From Clostridiales bacterium (GTDB taxonomy: Bacteria; Bacillota; Clostridia; Oscillospirales; Oscillospiraceae): a DNA stretch of 6,025 bases. Where the stretch lies: contig JAHZEE010000078.1 of the NCBI GenBank assembly GCA_019421975.1, positions 1,590-7,614 of the forward strand, given 5' to 3'. Below, one piece after another: positions 4,152 through 6,025 of this stretch. Positions within the stretch are counted from its first letter, which is position 1. Every line of letters begins with the position of its first letter. The translations under genes were made by a program, and so were the position numbers. The notes under the pieces were generated by a model. That model was not told where the DNA came from, searched no databases, and saw only the letters and a program-made list of their open reading frames with translations.

Positions 4152-6025
4152 TCACTCCAGATGCAGCTGCTTGTCCGGCAGAACCGGATGCACAGCGCGC
4201 AGCGTGTGGCTGACACGGTCGCGCACCTCCGCGCGTTTGGCGTCGTTAAACCGGTCCAGGGTGCCGACCAGATAGCCGGTGATGCGGCGGATCCGGTCGA
4301 AGGGCTGCTCTGGCGTCTCCTTTCGGCCGCAGCGGGGACAGGTGTCGCCGATGATCCCCTGATAGCCGCACGCCGGGTCGCGGTCCACCGGGTGATTGAT
4401 GGAGCCGTAACCGCATCCGCATTCCCCCATAAAGCGGACAATCTTCTCGAAGGCCTCCAGATTCTGGAGCGGGTCGCCGTCCAGCTCCACATAGCTGATG
4501 TGACCGGCGTTGGTCAGCGCGTGATAGGGCGCCTCCAGCTGGATCTTGCGAAAGGCGCTGATGGGATAGTAGACCGGTACATGAAAGGAATTGGTGTAAT
4601 ACTCCCGGTCGGTCACGCCGGGGATGTGGCCATAGCGGGCGGCATCGATTTTCACAAACCGGCCGGAGAGTCCCTCGGCAGGGGTGGCGAGCAGCGTAAA
4701 ATTCAGCTTGTGCGCCTGACTCTCCCGGTCCATGCGCCCGCGCATGTGGCCGACGATGGACAGGCCCAGCTGCTGGCTCTGCTCGCATTCGCCATGGTGA
4801 AACCCCGTCAGCGCCTTCAGGGCCTCAGCCAGACCGATAAAGCCGATGGAGAGCGTGCCGTGGCGCAGCACCTCGCGCACCTCGTCGTCCGGCTTCAGCT
4901 TTTCGCTGTCAAGCCAGTTGCCCTGGCCCATGAGGAACGGGAAGTTCCTGGCCTTCTTCCGGCACTGGTATTCAAACCGCTCGAGCAGCTGTGCCACACA
5001 CAGGTCCAGCATACGGTCGAGCCCCTGAAAGAAGGCGTCCACATCGCCGTGGGCCTCGATGGCAAGCCGCGGCAGATTGATGGAGGTAAAGGAGAGGTTT
5101 CCGCGCTGATTGACAATCTCCCGTGTGGGATCGGCTACATTTCCGATGACCCGGGTCCGGCAGCCCATGTAGGCGATCTCCGTCTCAGGCCGGCCGGGTT
5201 TGTAGTACTGGGCGTTAAAGGGGGCGTCCAGAAACGAGAAGTTGGGAAACAGCCGCTTGGCGGAGCAGCGGCAGGCCAGCTGGAAGATGTCATAGTTGGG
5301 GTCGCCCGGATTCAGGTTGACGCCCTTTTTGAGCCGCAGGATCTGGATGGGGAAGATGGGCGTCTCGCCGTCGCCCAGCCCCTCCTCCGTGGCAAGCAGC
5401 AGGCAGCGGATGGCCATTCGGGCCTCGGCGGAGGTGTCCATCCCATAGTTGACGGAGGAGAAGGGCACCTGGGCGCCGGCGCGGGACTGCATGGTATTGA
5501 GGTTGTGGATGAACGACTCCATGGCCTGATGGCAGGCCTGCTCCGTCTCCTGTGCGGCGTGCCTGGAGGCAAAGGCCTGCGCCCTGGTGATCTCCGGCAG
5601 CTCCAGGCCGAACAGACGCTGCAGCTCCTTGGCCTCGGCGGCCAGATAGGAGGCCGGCATGGTGAGCGCCGGCGACAGGCCGCGGCGCAGCAGCGCCGAC
5701 TGGACCGCCTTCCACCTGTCCGCATCCAGCGTGCAGTGATCCAGCAGCTCCAGCGCCCGCTGCAGATTGAGCCAGTAGCGCTTGCGGTAGGTCTTGCGGA
5801 CCCCCTCGGCCATGCCGTAGTCAAAATTCACAATGCTCTGGCCGCCATGCTGATCGTTCTGATTGGATTGGATGGCGATGCAGGCCAGCGCGGCGTAGGA
5901 CATGATGTCGTTGGGCTCACGGAGCCTGCCGTGGCCGGTGTTGAAGCCGCCGTGAAACAGCTTTAAAATGTCGATCTGGCAGCAGGTTGTGGTCCAGTAG
6001 AAGTCCATATCGTGGATGTGGATAT
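4152..6025 (-). CDS. nrdD: Anaerobic (class III) ribonucleoside-triphosphate reductase, large subunit (partial, N-terminus outside window)
   Basis: NrdD reduces ribonucleoside triphosphates to deoxy forms in anaerobes using a glycyl radical and formate-type reductant chemistry. The reading frame is open to the right edge (...IHIHDMDFY), so the N-terminus, including any ATP-cone domain, lies outside; about 623 residues are visible. Numbering from the Met encoded at 6008-6006, the TTTCCQID block is at 6-13 with Cys9/Cys10, followed by GGFNTGHG and ALACIAIQSNQNDQHGGQS. MGCRT with Cys283 matches the second active-site Cys region. The C-terminal domain has a zinc site (Cys547, Cys557, Cys560, with Asp544 in place of the usual first Cys) and the glycyl-radical loop RITGYLVGT with Gly578 (codon at 4277-4275). 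nrdG follows 3 bases after the stop. The Met at 6008 is internal, not the start. The promoter and any NrdR boxes are outside the window. Confidence 0.97.
   Translation of the reverse strand, partial: IHIHDMDFYWTTTCCQIDILKLFHGGFNTGHGRLREPNDIMSYAALACIAIQSNQNDQHGGQSIVNFDYGMAEGVRKTYRKRYWLNLQRALELLDHCTLDADRWKAVQSALLRRGLSPALTMPASYLAAEAKELQRLFGLELPEITRAQAFASRHAAQETEQACHQAMESFIHNLNTMQSRAGAQVPFSSVNYGMDTSAEARMAIRCLLLATEEGLGDGETPIFPIQILRLKKGVNLNPGDPNYDIFQLACRCSAKRLFPNFSFLDAPFNAQYYKPGRPETEIAYMGCRTRVIGNVADPTREIVNQRGNLSFTSINLPRLAIEAHGDVDAFFQGLDRMLDLCVAQLLERFEYQCRKKARNFPFLMGQGNWLDSEKLKPDDEVREVLRHGTLSIGFIGLAEALKALTGFHHGECEQSQQLGLSIVGHMRGRMDRESQAHKLNFTLLATPAEGLSGRFVKIDAARYGHIPGVTDREYYTNSFHVPVYYPISAFRKIQLEAPYHALTNAGHISYVELDGDPLQNLEAFEKIVRFMGECGCGYGSINHPVDRDPACGYQGIIGDTCPRCGRKETPEQPFDRIRRITGYLVGTLDRFNDAKRAEVRDRVSHTLRAVHPVLPDKQLHLE

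Noticed and set aside
3990..4160. A promoter or regulatory site between nrdD and nrdG
   Set aside because: The gap between stop and start is only 3 bases and no -35/-10 pair on the minus strand stands out in the GC-rich nrdD 3' end.
4032..5966. A 644-codon open frame on the plus strand opposite nrdD
   Set aside because: It lies antisense to nrdD, whose motifs are unmistakable. The translation is low-complexity (rich in Gly, Ala, Val, Leu) with no family pattern, as expected from a GC-rich third-position bias on the other strand. It has no convincing ribosome site.
6006..6008. ATG as the true start of nrdD
   Set aside because: The frame continues upstream to the window edge with IHIHD, a conserved NrdD segment, so this Met is internal.

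Overview
The window looks like chromosomal DNA from a GC-rich, anaerobic Clostridia-type Firmicute, plausibly Oscillospiraceae/Flavonifractor-like. The reasons are the strong AGGAGG-type ribosome binding sites, U-tailed intrinsic terminators, the infC-rpmI-rplT operon with an attenuated leader, a DUF6512-type membrane protein, and an oxygen-sensitive class III ribonucleotide reductase. The taxonomic placement is inferred from gene content and protein resemblance, not from a search. Every long stretch is accounted for; there is no mobile element, CRISPR array, tRNA or rRNA.

Plus strand, left to right: the last 64 codons of an aspartate kinase (1-195); an intrinsic terminator (218-256) whose 3' arm doubles as the likely Shine-Dalgarno of a small five-helix membrane protein (257-748); a strong sigma-A promoter (758-786); a roughly 147-nt leader with a complete attenuator (terminator hairpin 885-916 and a competing upstream segment 811-822); then infC (940-1458, non-canonical AUC start), rpmI (1488-1685) and rplT (1710-2063), closed by a 14-bp terminator hairpin (2070-2101). 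A YjbR/MmcQ-family gene (2129-2509) follows immediately.

Minus strand, right to left: nrdD (4152 to beyond 6025, N-terminus outside the window), nrdG (3636-4148) and an old-yellow-enzyme-type flavin oxidoreductase (2550-3632). The two junctions between stop and next start are only 3 nt each, so these three are almost certainly one translationally coupled operon. It converges on yjbR at a shared bidirectional terminator (2509-2551).

Two coherent modules result. The first is a translation operon (IF3, L35, L20) that appears to be controlled at transcription elongation by its leader and at initiation by the rare AUC codon that IF3 itself disfavours. The second is an anaerobic deoxyribonucleotide-synthesis operon in which NrdG activates NrdD by radical-SAM chemistry, with a flavoenzyme of unknown substrate at its tail. 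The most interesting signals are in the infC leader. I see no wholly new system; the rest is conserved core genome.
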